A DNA stretch of 64,000 bases, taken from NCBI GenBank assembly GCA_017550645.1, contig JAFZOI010000036.1, positions 186,001-250,000 on the forward strand. Direction: 5' to 3'. This DNA is from Oscillospiraceae bacterium. Its GTDB lineage: Bacteria; Bacillota; Clostridia; Oscillospirales; Oscillospiraceae. The first letter of the stretch is position 1. Every line of letters starts with the position of its first letter. Made by a program: the position numbers and the translations under genes. Shown piece after piece: positions 8,071 to 17,619 of the stretch. The notes below the pieces were generated by a model, which was not told where the DNA came from, ran no database searches, and saw nothing but the letters and a program-made list of their open reading frames with translations.

Positions 8071-9555
8071 ATGCTTGATATGCAGTATTTCGCGGACATG
8101 GAAGCCCGCATCCCGAAAAACTCGGTCCGCACCCGCTTCGCGCCCTCGCCCACGGGCTATATGCACGTCGGCAATCTTCGCACCGCGCTCTATACCTACC
8201 TGATCGCGCGGCACGAAAAGGGCACGTTCATCCTCCGCATCGAGGATACCGATCAGGGGCGCTTCGTCGAGGGCGCTACCGACGTCATATACCGCACGCT
8301 CGCCGAATGCGGCCTCGAGCACGACGAGGGGCCCGACGTCGGCGGTCCCGTCGCGCCGTACATCCAGTCCGAGCGCCGCGATACCTACGGGAAGTATGCC
8401 GAGCTCCTCGTCGAGCGCGGACATGCCTACCGCTGCTTCTGCGAGAAGGCGGAGTCTGCCGAGGACGCGGGCGAATTCGACCGCGGGGACGACCCCTGCC
8501 GCTCGCTGAGCAAGGAGGAATCCGACGCGCGCGCCGCCTCCGGCGCTCCCTTCGTCATACGCCAGCGCATCCCCCACGAGGGGATGACGACCTTTCACGA
8601 CGCCTCCTTCGGCGACGTGACCGTCGAGAACAAGACGCTCGACGACCAGGTGCTCATCAAGCGCGACGGCATGCCGACCTACAACTTCGCCAACGTCATC
8701 GACGACCACCTCATGGGCATCACGCACGTCGTGCGCGGCAGCGAGTATCTCTCCTCCGCGCCGAAGTACAATCTGCTCTACGAGGCCTTCGGCTGGGACG
8801 TGCCCGTCTACGTCCACTGCTCCCCCGTCATGCGCGACGCGCAGCATAAGATGAGCAAGCGCAACGGCGACCCGAGCTACGAGGATCTCAAGGCCGAGGG
8901 CTATCTGACCCCCGCCATACTAAACTACGTCGCTCTGCTGGGCTGGTCGCCGCGCGGCGAGATTGCGGAGAAGGAATTCTTCACCCTGCCCGAGCTGGTC
9001 GAGGCCTTCGACCTCGCCGGCATTTCCAAATCCCCCGCCATATTCGACATCGACAAGCTCAAATACTTCAACGCGAACTATATCCGCTCGATGACGCCGG
9101 AGGAGTTCCTCGAGGCGGCGAAGCCCGAGATAGAGAAGGCCGTCGGAACGGGCTTTGACTGCGCGCTCATAGCGTCCCTGCTCCAGCAGCGCTGCGAAAA
9201 GCTCACAGACATAGGCCCGCAGATAGATTTTCTCGCCGCCCTGCCCGAATACGGCGAGGAGCTCTTTGCCAACAAGAAGGCCAAGACCGACTCCGAGGTC
9301 TCCCTGCGCATGCTGCGTGAGGCGCGCCCCGTTCTCGCGGCGCTGGACGACTGGACCGCCGAGGGCGTCAGGAACGCGCTCGTCCCCCTCGCCGAGAAGC
9401 TCGAAGTCAAAAACGCCACTCTGCTCTGGCCGGTCAGGATAGCGATATCCGGCCGCGCAGTCACTCCGGGCGGAGCCTACGAGATATGCCAGCTGCTCGG
9501 CCGCGAGGAGAGCCTTGCGAGGATAGACCGGGCGATCGCCATGCTCTCAAAATGA
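8071..9555 (+). CDS. gltX: Glutamyl-tRNA synthetase
   Basis: GluRS attaches glutamate to tRNA-Glu (and to tRNA-Gln in organisms relying on GatCAB). This version has 494 residues, close to the usual 480-490. The Rossmann domain begins with R-F-A-P-S-P-T-G-Y-M-H-V-G-N, the GluRS form of HIGH. R-I-E-D-T-D-Q follows near residue 62, and the KMSKS loop reads H-K-M-S-K-R-N-G near residue 258. The C-terminal anticodon-binding helical domain is complete. The ATG at 8071 is preceded by GGAGG at 8061-8065 and lies downstream of the promoter. A lipoprotein gene follows after 13 bases and probably shares the transcript. Confidence 0.97.
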   Translation: MLDMQYFADMEARIPKNSVRTRFAPSPTGYMHVGNLRTALYTYLIARHEKGTFILRIEDTDQGRFVEGATDVIYRTLAECGLEHDEGPDVGGPVAPYIQSERRDTYGKYAELLVERGHAYRCFCEKAESAEDAGEFDRGDDPCRSLSKEESDARAASGAPFVIRQRIPHEGMTTFHDASFGDVTVENKTLDDQVLIKRDGMPTYNFANVIDDHLMGITHVVRGSEYLSSAPKYNLLYEAFGWDVPVYVHCSPVMRDAQHKMSKRNGDPSYEDLKAEGYLTPAILNYVALLGWSPRGEIAEKEFFTLPELVEAFDLAGISKSPAIFDIDKLKYFNANYIRSMTPEEFLEAAKPEIEKAVGTGFDCALIASLLQQRCEKLTDIGPQIDFLAALPEYGEELFANKKAKTDSEVSLRMLREARPVLAALDDWTAEGVRNALVPLAEKLEVKNATLLWPVRIAISGRAVTPGGAYEICQLLGREESLARIDRAIAMLSK

Positions 9556-9568
9556 AAAGGATGATTAA

Positions 9569-10321
9569 ATGAAAAAGATCATTCCGCTTATCGCCGCGGC
9601 CGCCCTGCTGCTGACGCTCTGCGGCTGCGGAGGCGACCCCTCCCCGACCGCGCCGCCCTCCCCGCAGACGACCTCGAGCGGCGATCCGCTCTCGCCGGAC
9701 AGTCCCGCTCCCAGCTCGCGCGTGGATCCCGTGCCGCCGGTCATAACGACGGTCCCGATGCCCTCGCCGACTCCGACGCCTCCGCCGGAGAAGATCCCCG
9801 AGCCCGAGCGGCCATCCGACAGCGAGATCGCGGTCTACTACGGCGGCAACTCCGTCACCGTCCCGGCCGAGCTCGTCAGAGGCACGCTGGCCGAGTCCGT
9901 CGGCCTCGGTTTCTCGCTCTACTGCGACTCGGCGGAGTATGAGTACGACGACGGCGGCAATTCGGTGACGTTCCTTCCCCGCTCCGAGGACGATGAAAAG
10001 CCCGATACGCCGCTGACCTTCATGGAGCTGCTCTTCATCGACGGGGCCTCCGTCGCAAGCCTCTCGCAGAACTTCATGGATCTGTATCTGGATTTCGACG
10101 AGGTGGAGTCCTCGCCGAACAGGACGATAGGCCTCTCGGGCCTGGACTGCGAAGTCGTTATAGCTTACAACGCCGAGCAATACGTCACGGCCTTCCTGTA
10201 CGGACGCTCCGGCGGCGTCGCGGCCTTCGTCATAAGCTGCTCGACCGCCGACAACGACTATCACCGCCCGCGCTTCACGGCGATGCTCGACACGATAGCG
10301 CTCTTCGACGAGGGCGCCTGA
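9569..10321 (+). CDS. Secreted lipoprotein of unknown function
   Basis: The 250-residue protein begins with a lipoprotein signal peptide whose lipobox is L17-C18-G19-C20, so Cys20 is the likely lipid anchor. Residues 21-75 are a Pro/Ser/Thr-rich spacer, as in many Gram-positive surface lipoproteins. Residues 80-250 form a mixed alpha/beta domain containing V-Y-Y-G-G-N-S-V-T-V-P and a Glu/Asp-rich strand region. No catalytic motif or named family is recognised. It starts 13 bases after gltX, with only a weak AAAAGGATG ribosome site, and is followed by a strong terminator, so it is the last gene of the gltX transcript. Confidence 0.8.
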   Translation: MKKIIPLIAAAALLLTLCGCGGDPSPTAPPSPQTTSSGDPLSPDSPAPSSRVDPVPPVITTVPMPSPTPTPPPEKIPEPERPSDSEIAVYYGGNSVTVPAELVRGTLAESVGLGFSLYCDSAEYEYDDGGNSVTFLPRSEDDEKPDTPLTFMELLFIDGASVASLSQNFMDLYLDFDEVESSPNRTIGLSGLDCEVVIAYNAEQYVTAFLYGRSGGVAAFVISCSTADNDYHRPRFTAMLDTIALFDEGA

Positions 10322-10336
10322 TAACAGGTAAAAAAA

Positions 10337-10370
10337 GCCCCGCGGACTGAATGGTCCGCGGGGTATTTTT
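10337..10370 (+). terminator. Rho-independent terminator after the gltX-lipoprotein transcript
   Basis: A perfect 10-bp GC-rich stem (10338-10347 with 10354-10363, TGAATG loop) is followed by TATTTTT. An upstream A-run may also let it work on the opposite strand. Confidence 0.88.
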
Positions 10371-10381
10371 ACTAAAACGAT

Positions 10382-10560
10382 CCCGGCGCGGCCGCAGGTG
10401 CGGCCGCGCCGGGAATTGATTATACCACGAGCAAAAATGCTTGCTCGCAAGGGCATTTTTGCGAAGCCGTCACTACCGCAGGCGAGCGCAGCGAGCGGCG
10501 GCAGAGCCGCAAAGACTTGCAAAGCAAGGCTTTACTGCGGATATTATGCCTTGACGATCA
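10382..10560. repeat. Cluster of intergenic palindromes between two convergent genes
   Basis: About 180 non-coding bases hold at least three inverted repeats. The first is a perfect 15-bp GC stem (10382-10396 with 10399-10413). The second is a perfect 10-bp stem (10431-10440 with 10453-10462). The third is a nearly perfect 10-bp stem at about 10510-10532. Between them are reiterated GCGAGCG/GCGGCGG tracts. The first stem, read on the minus strand and followed by a short T-run, can terminate the subtilase gene. The rest looks like a dispersed intergenic repeat rather than a gene. Copies elsewhere in the genome cannot be tested from this window. Confidence 0.55.
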
Positions 10561-10567
10561 ATGGAGC

Positions 10568-13500
10568 TCAGGCAAAGAGCTTGAGCATGCGATCGAAGAT
10601 GACCGCAGCCTGACCGCGGAAAGCGAGGCTCTGCGGATCGAGCGCGTTCTCGCCGGTGCCCTGAATGAGCTTGTTGGCGACGCACCAGGCCATCGCTTCC
10701 TTCGCCCAATCGGAGACGTCGCCGCCGTCAGTGTAGGCGTCGAAGGAGACGTCGGTCGGGCTGACCGCGTTGCCGACGTACTTAGCATAGCGATAGACTA
10801 TCGCCGCAAACTGCTCGCGGGTGATGTCGTCGTCCGGAGCGAACTCGGTCTCGGAGTAGCCATTGACTATGCCCTTGGCGTTTGCCCAAGCGACGGCGTC
10901 ATAGTAGAAGGCGCCGGGCTTGACGTCCTCGAACGTAACGCCGCTCTCGACCTTGTTCTCGCCGTCGATTCGATAGAGTATCGTGACTATCTGGCCGCGG
11001 GTGATGGTCTCATTCGGCTCGTAGGTCGTCTCGGAGGTGCCCTTTATGTACCCGGCCTTGTACATGTTGTACACGGCTTCATAGTACCAGTCGCTCTCAT
11101 AGACGTCCTCGAACGGGAACTCGGGCTCGGTCGGCTGATCAGAGATCGAACCGCCGCCCGGAGGATTGTCGCCGCCCGGAGCAGGAGTATCTCCGCCGGG
11201 AGCGGGGGTGTCGCCGCCCGGAGCGGGAGTCTCGGCGGCAACGGTCTGGGTATCGGTGTAGGTCTCGCCGTTGAATTCGACCTCGGCGGTGTAAACGGTC
11301 TCGGTATCAGTCGTCTCGGAGGTCACTGTGGCCTCGACTTCCCTCGTGATCGAATCATCGTCTATGCAGGTGAAGATGGCGGTGGCGGAGGAGTAATCCT
11401 CGGCCCAGACCCATTCGGGCTCGCCGTACTCATAGCTTCCGATTATCTCTTCTTCCGCTTCCTCGGGGAACTCTTCGCCGAGCTCCTCGGTCGTGACCGT
11501 GACAGTGGACTCGCCTTCGACGAGCTGGTTGAACGTCAGGACGAGTATCTCGTCGTCAGCCGCGACTTCGTCGAGGGTGGCGTAGCCGATGGTGACCATG
11601 CCTTCCTCTTCCTTGATCACGCTGTATTCCGTGATCGGGGACTCGGAGGAGACGAGCTCAAGCTCCTCGGCGTCGTACTCGACGGTGAACAGGCCGTTGT
11701 GGTTGGCCTCGTCGGCGGTAAGAATGAGCTTGTAGGCGCCCTCGGCCGGAGCCTCGGGATCCTCGGAGGTGACTTCCTCAACGGTGATGGCGTTGAGAGA
11801 ACCTCTCGGAGCGTTGCCGTCAAAGATGGACTCGATGCCGTCGGCAAACTGCAGCGGCGCGTAACGGGAAGCGCGCGCGGCGAAGTCGTCTTCGGTCAGG
11901 CTGCCGCCCTCGTCGGGCTCTCCGGATCCGTCTTCAGCCTCGCCGAACTCGATGAGGCCGCCGACAGGCCATACGCCTTCGGCAAACTGTCCGAGGCGGG
12001 TGGTGGGCCCGAGGACGGGATAGTAGTTGTCGTCATACCCGAGGACGGAGGTCATATACACCTCGGCTATACCCTCGTCAGAGGACGCGAAGCGCGACCA
12101 GAATATGTTTTCGCCGTCAAAATACAGGGAGTTGTAGTGGTCTACGCTGACGGGTGCGTTGAAGGTCCCTATCTTCTGGAGTACAAAATGGAAGCCCTCT
12201 TCATAGCCGTCATAGCCGTAAGAAGCAAGCGTTCCGTCGGAGTACATGATCTCGAAGAAATAGACGTTCGAGAGATCGTCGATGATGAAGTAGTCGTCGG
12301 CAAGAAGGCCGTAATTGGGCAGATAGGTATACTCGATATACGCGACGCCCACGACATTGGAGCCCTCGATCTCTCCGGTGAGATCGATGATGGCGTCCTC
12401 ACTGTACGCGCCGGCGTCGGTATCGATGCCGACTATATAGGGACCGTAAGCTGTCAGCATATCGACGTTGCCCGGCATCGTGCCCCAGAACGAGAGGCTC
12501 GGAGCCATGCCGAGGTAGGCGAGCATGGGATCGGTGCCGATCTCGGTGAGTTCGAACGTAGCGGGATCAAGTGTATAGAGCGTAGACGTGAAATCGTCGT
12601 TCAGGCTGGCTGCGTAGATCGCATCTTCGAACAGGTTCCACGACATATCGATAATGCCGGCGTCGGTATCGGCAAGGACGGAATAATCGGTCGAGCCCTT
12701 GAGCAGATCCTTGGTATTGAAGGACACGAAGTGGACGTCCGAATTCTCGTCAAACAGCGACGCATTCAGCACGTACTCGGGGTAATAGACCTCTATCGTC
12801 GCAGTGCCGCTCACGGCGGAATTGGCCTTGGAGACCGCCTCGATGGTCACGACGCCTTCGCCGACCGCGGTAACGACGCCATCGGAGTCGACGGTGGCGA
12901 TGTCGCCGTCATAGGATCTCCACCAGCAGGATTCGTCGGTGGCCCAGGGCTCGGAGGTGGCGGTGAGCTTGACGGTCATGCCCGGGATGAGCTTGGTCTC
13001 CGCGGGGGTGACGATGAGCGCGGTCGGGCCGCCGTCCAGCTCTTCCTGATTGAGGTTGAGCTTGTAGGTGGTATAGTTGGCGGCGTAGTCGTAGACCTCG
13101 ATCATGATGTGCTGATTGGCTTCATCATTGAAGTCTATCCCGTCTTCGCCGTTGGGTATTGCGAGCGAGAGGCCGGCTCCCTCTTCCGCATCGGGATCGG
13201 AAGCGACCGTGAGCAGCGGAGCGCCGGAGTAAGTGTCTTTCCAGCCCTCTTCGTTCCAGATGACGACCGCGGCGATGTAGCGGTTTTCCTCAATGTCTAT
13301 CTGGAGAGCGGTGAACTCGTCGTCCTCGACGACGGGGGTGATATCCGCGACCTCGGGAGCGGTGCCGTCGACGACGGCGGAGAAGGTCATCGCGGAGTCG
13401 GCATATACGCTGTCCCAATCGACGGAGCCGTCCTCCTGCAGATAATACTCGGGGGCGAGCATGTAGGTCAGCTCAACGACCTGACCGTCCTTCAGGCCTT

Positions 13501-16500
13501 CAAACGCGAGGCCGACAGGAGTGTAGGTCCTGGTGTTGTACCACTTGCCGTCGTTGTCGTTATAGTAAGCAGCGGTCTGCGCTCCGATATCCACAGAGGC
13601 GAGCTCCTCGCCGTCGACAGTCGCGGTAAAGCGGCCGCCGGCGGAGTTCCTGACCAGCGAATAGCTGACGCCGGCCAGCGTGCTCGCGGGCGAGATCGCG
13701 TCGCGCTCGGGCATGTATTCTTCGTCGAACTCATACGGGTTGCCGCCGAGAGAGTAGGTTCCGTCGATCCATCCGTAGTTGACGCCGAACCACTCGGCTT
13801 CCTTGGCCCTGTCGCCGAGAGCCGGGGCCATATAGGGCTCGCGCGCCTCTTCCCCGCTCTGGAATTCAAGGAACGAGCCGACGTCGTGCATGGTGGGCTC
13901 GGTCCAGCTTCCGTAGTAGCCGATGACGGGGATGGAGTGCACTACGCCGATATTCCCGTCCTCGCTGTCGAGCTCGGCGGCGTAGACATAGCCTTCGACG
14001 TAAGCGCCGCAGTCGTCATAGTCGGAGATGTCGTTGAGAGTGACGTCCACGCCTATCGTGACGCTGCCGGAGGCGGGGACCGTTATGGCGTCGACGGCGC
14101 TGACAAGTTCGAGGGCGAGATAGGCGTCGTGAGTCGTTTTCTCACCGTCGCCGTCGAGGTCGGCGTCCTCTTCCCCGCTGGCGAGCGGAGTTTCGTTGAC
14201 GACGTACTCGAGCAGCGCCTTGGCGTCTTCTTCGTCAAACTGTCCGTCGGCGTTGAAGTCGAGCTCGGGGATCCCTCCGGGAACGTACAGTTCGCCGTTG
14301 ACCGTCCAAGTCACGTCAGCGTCGAGCCACCACGTCCAGTCGGCGTTATACCACGCGATGACGGGGCTGCCGTCGTCATAGGTCACGGCGTTTCCGTACG
14401 CGTCGTACACATAGTATTGGAAAACGTCCTGCGTAAAGAACTCAGCGTCGACGTAGTAGTATATATCCTCGTCGGTGAGGTTGTTGAGGTCGAACGTGAA
14501 AGAATAACGGCCGGTGCGGTCGGGATCGTCCCCGAGCTCGACCTTGACCTTGCCGTCGGCGGCGGAGGCGGTCGCGTCGTCGCCCATGATTATGTAGGAA
14601 TGGGCGTTGGTGGCCGCGTCGACGTCGGCGAGGCCGGCGCCCTGCTTGATAACGGGATAATAGCATAAGTAGCCGTCAGGATCGATGAGAGGCTCGGCCG
14701 TGGACATGAGCAGGGAGTTGATGAGCTGGCGCTGGGTGAGGCCGGTCTTCGCGCAGAGATCGTTCTCACGGATGTACTGCGCCATGACGGCCGCAAGGCC
14801 CGCGATCTGCGGAGACGCCATCGAGGTACCGCTCATCGACTCGTAAGTGTGGTCCATTCCGTTGATGGAATAGATGTTTCCGCCGGGTGCGGTGATCTCG
14901 GGCTTGAGCGAGAGGTCGCCGGGGACGCCCCAGCTCGAGAAATTGCTCATGGTGTAGTATTCGCTGTTGTAGCTGCCGGCATAGATATCGTCGGCAACGG
15001 TGATCTTTCCGAGATAGACGTCCGCGGAGACGCCGTCAACGGTCGTTTTCGTTGCGTTGGCCTTGAGCATCGCGCCGTCGGCCTGCGTGATGGAGACGGC
15101 GGGAGCCGTGTATTTATAGCCGGTCAGGTTCATGTTGATGACGCCCGACTGGTTATTGGCGATTATGACCGCAACGGCGCCCTGCGCGATCGCGGCGTTG
15201 GCCTTCGCGAAGAAGGAGGAGGAGCCGCGGTTGCAGATGGCGATCTTGCCGGAGAGGAGATCGCTGCCGGCGGCGAGGAAGTCGTCGCCCTCGGCTCCGA
15301 CATTGGCGTTGTCGTCAACGCCGGGGCTGTCGATGTAAACGAAGTCGTACTCGCCGGCGATGGAGGCGATGGGCGTGTTGCCGTAGCCGCTCGTCTCGCT
15401 GTAGAAGATGATTTCGCCGTAGGCGGACAGATACTTGCCGGTCACGCCGTCGTTATCGACGGAAGCGACGCACAGCGAGTTCGTGAACGAGCCGGGAGAA
15501 CCGACCGTATCATAGTTCGCGCCGTCGGAATACATGTATGCGAACGCCTGCTGACGGTTATAGTTGGACGCATTGCCGGCAGATATGGCGACGACCGTAT
15601 CCGTATAGGTGACGGCGTTCATGACATACTGAGAATACGCGCTGTCGGGCGTCGCGAAGCCGGCGGAAGCGGAACCGAGGGACAGGTTGACCGAGTCGGC
15701 TCCGAGTACGATGGCGTCTTCGATGGCGGCCATGTAATCGGAATCGTAAGCGCCGCCGCCCTTGCCGAATACCTTCATGACGAGGACCTGAGCGTCGGGC
15801 GCTTCGCCCTGCGTATAGACGGTCTCAAGCGAATTTTTGAATTCTCCGCCGACCTTGACGAAGCGGTTGGCGGCGGCGATGCCGGCAACGTGGGAGCCGT
15901 GCTCGCCCTTGGAGTCGTTCTGGTGGGTGATATCAAGGTCCAGATCGACGTAGTTGGCGCCGAAAGGCACCTTGGAGTTGAAGTATACGTCGCCGGGATC
16001 GCTGACGAAGGTCGAGGCGTTCAGGTAATCCCAAACGGTCGCGATCTTATCCGCGGTCAGGAGATCGACTTCCCCTTCCGCCTGATCGATGGCATACTCG
16101 AACGCATCGGGCTGGAAGAGCTCATGGTCGATATCGAGGCCGGTGTCGATGATGGCGACGACGCTGCCCGCGCCGGTGTAGCCGTTGGCCCAGACCTGCG
16201 GGCCGCCGACCATCTGGGAGGCGTTGCTCATGTTGACGCCTTCATCGGGATAGTAGCACGTCTCGATGATGACGTCCTTGACGCCCGGAAGAGCCTTGAT
16301 GGCCTCGACGGCCTTGTAAGGCACATTGGCGGAAATGAGGTTGGCCGCCAGAGTCAGGTTCCAGACGACGTCGAGCTTTTTCCCGCCGAGCACTTTGGCG
16401 GAAATGACGTCCGCAATGCTGATCTGCTCGCTGCGGATGGCCTCGCGGTAGCTCTGCGCGCCCGCGTTGGCTCCGATGTTCAGGCCGGAATATCCCGCCC

Positions 16501-16753
16501 TGAGGGTCGGGAGCTTTTCCAGGATGATGGAAACTCGGACTGTGTCGTCCGGTCCGTACGGACTGTCGTTTTCAGGGGTGACGGTCGGAGCTTTGAGCCC
16601 GCGGGGAGCTCCCTCGACCTTTTCCCATGTGACAGTCACAGGACCTGCTGTGTTTTCTCCCTTGTCGCCGGCGGCAAAGCCCGGGCACGCAAGCGCGAAG
16701 AGCATTGCGGCAGCCAGTAGCATAGCGAGAATGTGTTTCCAGCTGTGTCTCAT
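10568..16753 (-). CDS. Giant secreted subtilisin-family (S8) protease with PA, dockerin-like, BIG2, cohesin-like and three SLH domains
   Basis: The precursor has 2,061 residues. A signal peptide spans 1-27, an I9-like propeptide about 65-165, and the S8 catalytic domain about 190-665. The triad is Asp203 (I-I-D-T-G), His285 (E-H-G-S-H-V-A-G) and Ser644 (G-T-S-M-A-S-P), with oxyanion Asn394. A PA insert lies at about 465-570. Residues 831-886 contain two dockerin-like Ca2+ loops (D-F-N-A-D-G-Q-F-D and D-L-D-G-D-G). A BIG2 Ig-like domain covers 1240-1322 and a cohesin-like beta-sandwich about 1654-1755. A Pro-Ala-Pro-Gly-Gly-Asp linker spans 1841-1878, and three SLH repeats (1879-2061) bind wall polymer. 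The ATG at 16753 has an AGAAGGAG site; the upstream in-frame GTG at 16786 lacks one. It resembles lactocepin/C5a-peptidase enzymes that digest extracellular protein. Confidence 0.93.
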   Translation of the reverse strand: MRHSWKHILAMLLAAAMLFALACPGFAAGDKGENTAGPVTVTWEKVEGAPRGLKAPTVTPENDSPYGPDDTVRVSIILEKLPTLRAGYSGLNIGANAGAQSYREAIRSEQISIADVISAKVLGGKKLDVVWNLTLAANLISANVPYKAVEAIKALPGVKDVIIETCYYPDEGVNMSNASQMVGGPQVWANGYTGAGSVVAIIDTGLDIDHELFQPDAFEYAIDQAEGEVDLLTADKIATVWDYLNASTFVSDPGDVYFNSKVPFGANYVDLDLDITHQNDSKGEHGSHVAGIAAANRFVKVGGEFKNSLETVYTQGEAPDAQVLVMKVFGKGGGAYDSDYMAAIEDAIVLGADSVNLSLGSASAGFATPDSAYSQYVMNAVTYTDTVVAISAGNASNYNRQQAFAYMYSDGANYDTVGSPGSFTNSLCVASVDNDGVTGKYLSAYGEIIFYSETSGYGNTPIASIAGEYDFVYIDSPGVDDNANVGAEGDDFLAAGSDLLSGKIAICNRGSSSFFAKANAAIAQGAVAVIIANNQSGVINMNLTGYKYTAPAVSITQADGAMLKANATKTTVDGVSADVYLGKITVADDIYAGSYNSEYYTMSNFSSWGVPGDLSLKPEITAPGGNIYSINGMDHTYESMSGTSMASPQIAGLAAVMAQYIRENDLCAKTGLTQRQLINSLLMSTAEPLIDPDGYLCYYPVIKQGAGLADVDAATNAHSYIIMGDDATASAADGKVKVELGDDPDRTGRYSFTFDLNNLTDEDIYYYVDAEFFTQDVFQYYVYDAYGNAVTYDDGSPVIAWYNADWTWWLDADVTWTVNGELYVPGGIPELDFNADGQFDEEDAKALLEYVVNETPLASGEEDADLDGDGEKTTHDAYLALELVSAVDAITVPASGSVTIGVDVTLNDISDYDDCGAYVEGYVYAAELDSEDGNIGVVHSIPVIGYYGSWTEPTMHDVGSFLEFQSGEEAREPYMAPALGDRAKEAEWFGVNYGWIDGTYSLGGNPYEFDEEYMPERDAISPASTLAGVSYSLVRNSAGGRFTATVDGEELASVDIGAQTAAYYNDNDGKWYNTRTYTPVGLAFEGLKDGQVVELTYMLAPEYYLQEDGSVDWDSVYADSAMTFSAVVDGTAPEVADITPVVEDDEFTALQIDIEENRYIAAVVIWNEEGWKDTYSGAPLLTVASDPDAEEGAGLSLAIPNGEDGIDFNDEANQHIMIEVYDYAANYTTYKLNLNQEELDGGPTALIVTPAETKLIPGMTVKLTATSEPWATDESCWWRSYDGDIATVDSDGVVTAVGEGVVTIEAVSKANSAVSGTATIEVYYPEYVLNASLFDENSDVHFVSFNTKDLLKGSTDYSVLADTDAGIIDMSWNLFEDAIYAASLNDDFTSTLYTLDPATFELTEIGTDPMLAYLGMAPSLSFWGTMPGNVDMLTAYGPYIVGIDTDAGAYSEDAIIDLTGEIEGSNVVGVAYIEYTYLPNYGLLADDYFIIDDLSNVYFFEIMYSDGTLASYGYDGYEEGFHFVLQKIGTFNAPVSVDHYNSLYFDGENIFWSRFASSDEGIAEVYMTSVLGYDDNYYPVLGPTTRLGQFAEGVWPVGGLIEFGEAEDGSGEPDEGGSLTEDDFAARASRYAPLQFADGIESIFDGNAPRGSLNAITVEEVTSEDPEAPAEGAYKLILTADEANHNGLFTVEYDAEELELVSSESPITEYSVIKEEEGMVTIGYATLDEVAADDEILVLTFNQLVEGESTVTVTTEELGEEFPEEAEEEIIGSYEYGEPEWVWAEDYSSATAIFTCIDDDSITREVEATVTSETTDTETVYTAEVEFNGETYTDTQTVAAETPAPGGDTPAPGGDTPAPGGDNPPGGGSISDQPTEPEFPFEDVYESDWYYEAVYNMYKAGYIKGTSETTYEPNETITRGQIVTILYRIDGENKVESGVTFEDVKPGAFYYDAVAWANAKGIVNGYSETEFAPDDDITREQFAAIVYRYAKYVGNAVSPTDVSFDAYTDGGDVSDWAKEAMAWCVANKLIQGTGENALDPQSLAFRGQAAVIFDRMLKLFA

Positions 16754-16868
16754 GTTGTTTCTCCTTCTCGATGGATTTTCCGTCACAGCGGCCGAGGCGG
16801 AGCTTCGCTCCCCTGCCGCCGCCGGGCGGAAGATTTGAGCGCTGAAAGGTCTTTTTTGATAATTAAGA

Positions 16869-16897
16869 ATTTTACTCCATATTTAATTAAAGCGCAA
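16869..16897 (-). promoter_or_regulatory. Promoter of the subtilase gene
   Basis: On the minus strand TTGCGC (16897-16892) and TAAAAT (16874-16869) are 17 bases apart inside an AT-rich patch. This gives an untranslated leader of about 108 bases before the ATG at 16753. Confidence 0.65.
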
Positions 16898-16997
16898 TAG
16901 TTTTTTGGGAAAAAACGGGCCGTTTTTGCGTATGCCGGCGCGGGACAAGCCCCGGCGCGGCTCCGAGGCGGCGAGAGGCGCCGGGCAGCGGCAAAAG

Positions 16998-17026
16998 AAA
17001 AAGGGGCGGATGATCCGCCCCTTTTT
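16998..17026 (-). terminator. Rho-independent terminator of iorAB
   Basis: A perfect 13-bp stem (16998-17010 with 17014-17026) starts with A5 and ends with T5, so it can work in both directions. It lies just past the iorB stop. Confidence 0.88.
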
Positions 17027-17052
17027 CGGGAAATGTCTGTTCAGCAGTCTTT

Positions 17053-17619
17053 TCAGTAGTCCCAGCCTGCCTTGAACGCCGCCTGGTTGATATCGACCAT
17101 CTTGGCGGGGACCGTGTCGGCTATGAGCTTGTTCCAATCGACGTGGTCAAGGCCGAGAGCCTTGGCCAAAGCGCCGAGCAGGCACACGTTCTGCACCTTG
17201 CCGTTGCCGAGCTTTTCGGCGATCTTGCTGGCGGGGATGACGAGGACGTTGCCCACGGTCTTTTTGAGGAGCTCGTCTGCGTCGGAGGGATAGGCCTCCT
17301 CGCCGGTCAGGACGGGCATGGAATATATCTCATGGCTGTCCATGACGATGCGGCCGCCCTTTTTGAGGTACGGGAGCGCGCGCAGCGCCTCGACCTTCTC
17401 GAAGGCCACGATGATGTCCGCGTCGCCCTCGGAGATGTTGGGCGCGTAGACCTTTTCGCCGAAGCGGAGCTGGGTGTTGACCGTGCCGCCGCGCTGGCTC
17501 ATGCCGTGGATCTCGCTCATTTTGACGTCGTATCCGAGCTCGACGAGAGCCTTGGAGAGTATCTTGGTCATAAGGATCGTGCCCTGACCGCCGACGCCCG
17601 TAAGAAGAATACTGGTCAT
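17053..17619 (-). CDS. iorB: Indolepyruvate:ferredoxin oxidoreductase, beta subunit
   Basis: IorB is the gamma-domain-like subunit of the 2-oxoacid:ferredoxin oxidoreductase that oxidises aryl-2-oxoacids such as indolepyruvate and phenylpyruvate to the acyl-CoA with reduction of ferredoxin. The 188 residues start with the family signature G-V-G-G-Q-G-T. S-E-I-H-G-M-S-Q-R-G-G follows near residue 35, and D-I-I-V-A-F-E near residue 68. Length is normal. The ATG shares one base with the iorA stop (TAATG), so the subunits are translationally coupled. A terminator follows. The pair supports oxidative amino-acid fermentation after transamination. Confidence 0.95.
   Translation of the reverse strand: MTSILLTGVGGQGTILMTKILSKALVELGYDVKMSEIHGMSQRGGTVNTQLRFGEKVYAPNISEGDADIIVAFEKVEALRALPYLKKGGRIVMDSHEIYSMPVLTGEEAYPSDADELLKKTVGNVLVIPASKIAEKLGNGKVQNVCLLGALAKALGLDHVDWNKLIADTVPAKMVDINQAAFKAGWDY

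Noticed and set aside
10517-14668. Open frame of 1,383 codons on the plus strand opposite the subtilase gene
   Set aside because: It is a by-product of GC-rich codon use antisense to a well-supported gene; its translation has no family motif and it has no ribosome site or promoter.
14849-16720. Open frame of over 600 codons opposite the 5' part of the subtilase gene
   Set aside because: Same antisense shadow effect; the minus-strand signal peptide, triad and domain order are unambiguous.
16754-16786. GTG start of the subtilase at 16786
   Set aside because: AGAAGGAG precedes the ATG at 16753, which also begins a normal signal peptide; the GTG lacks a ribosome site.
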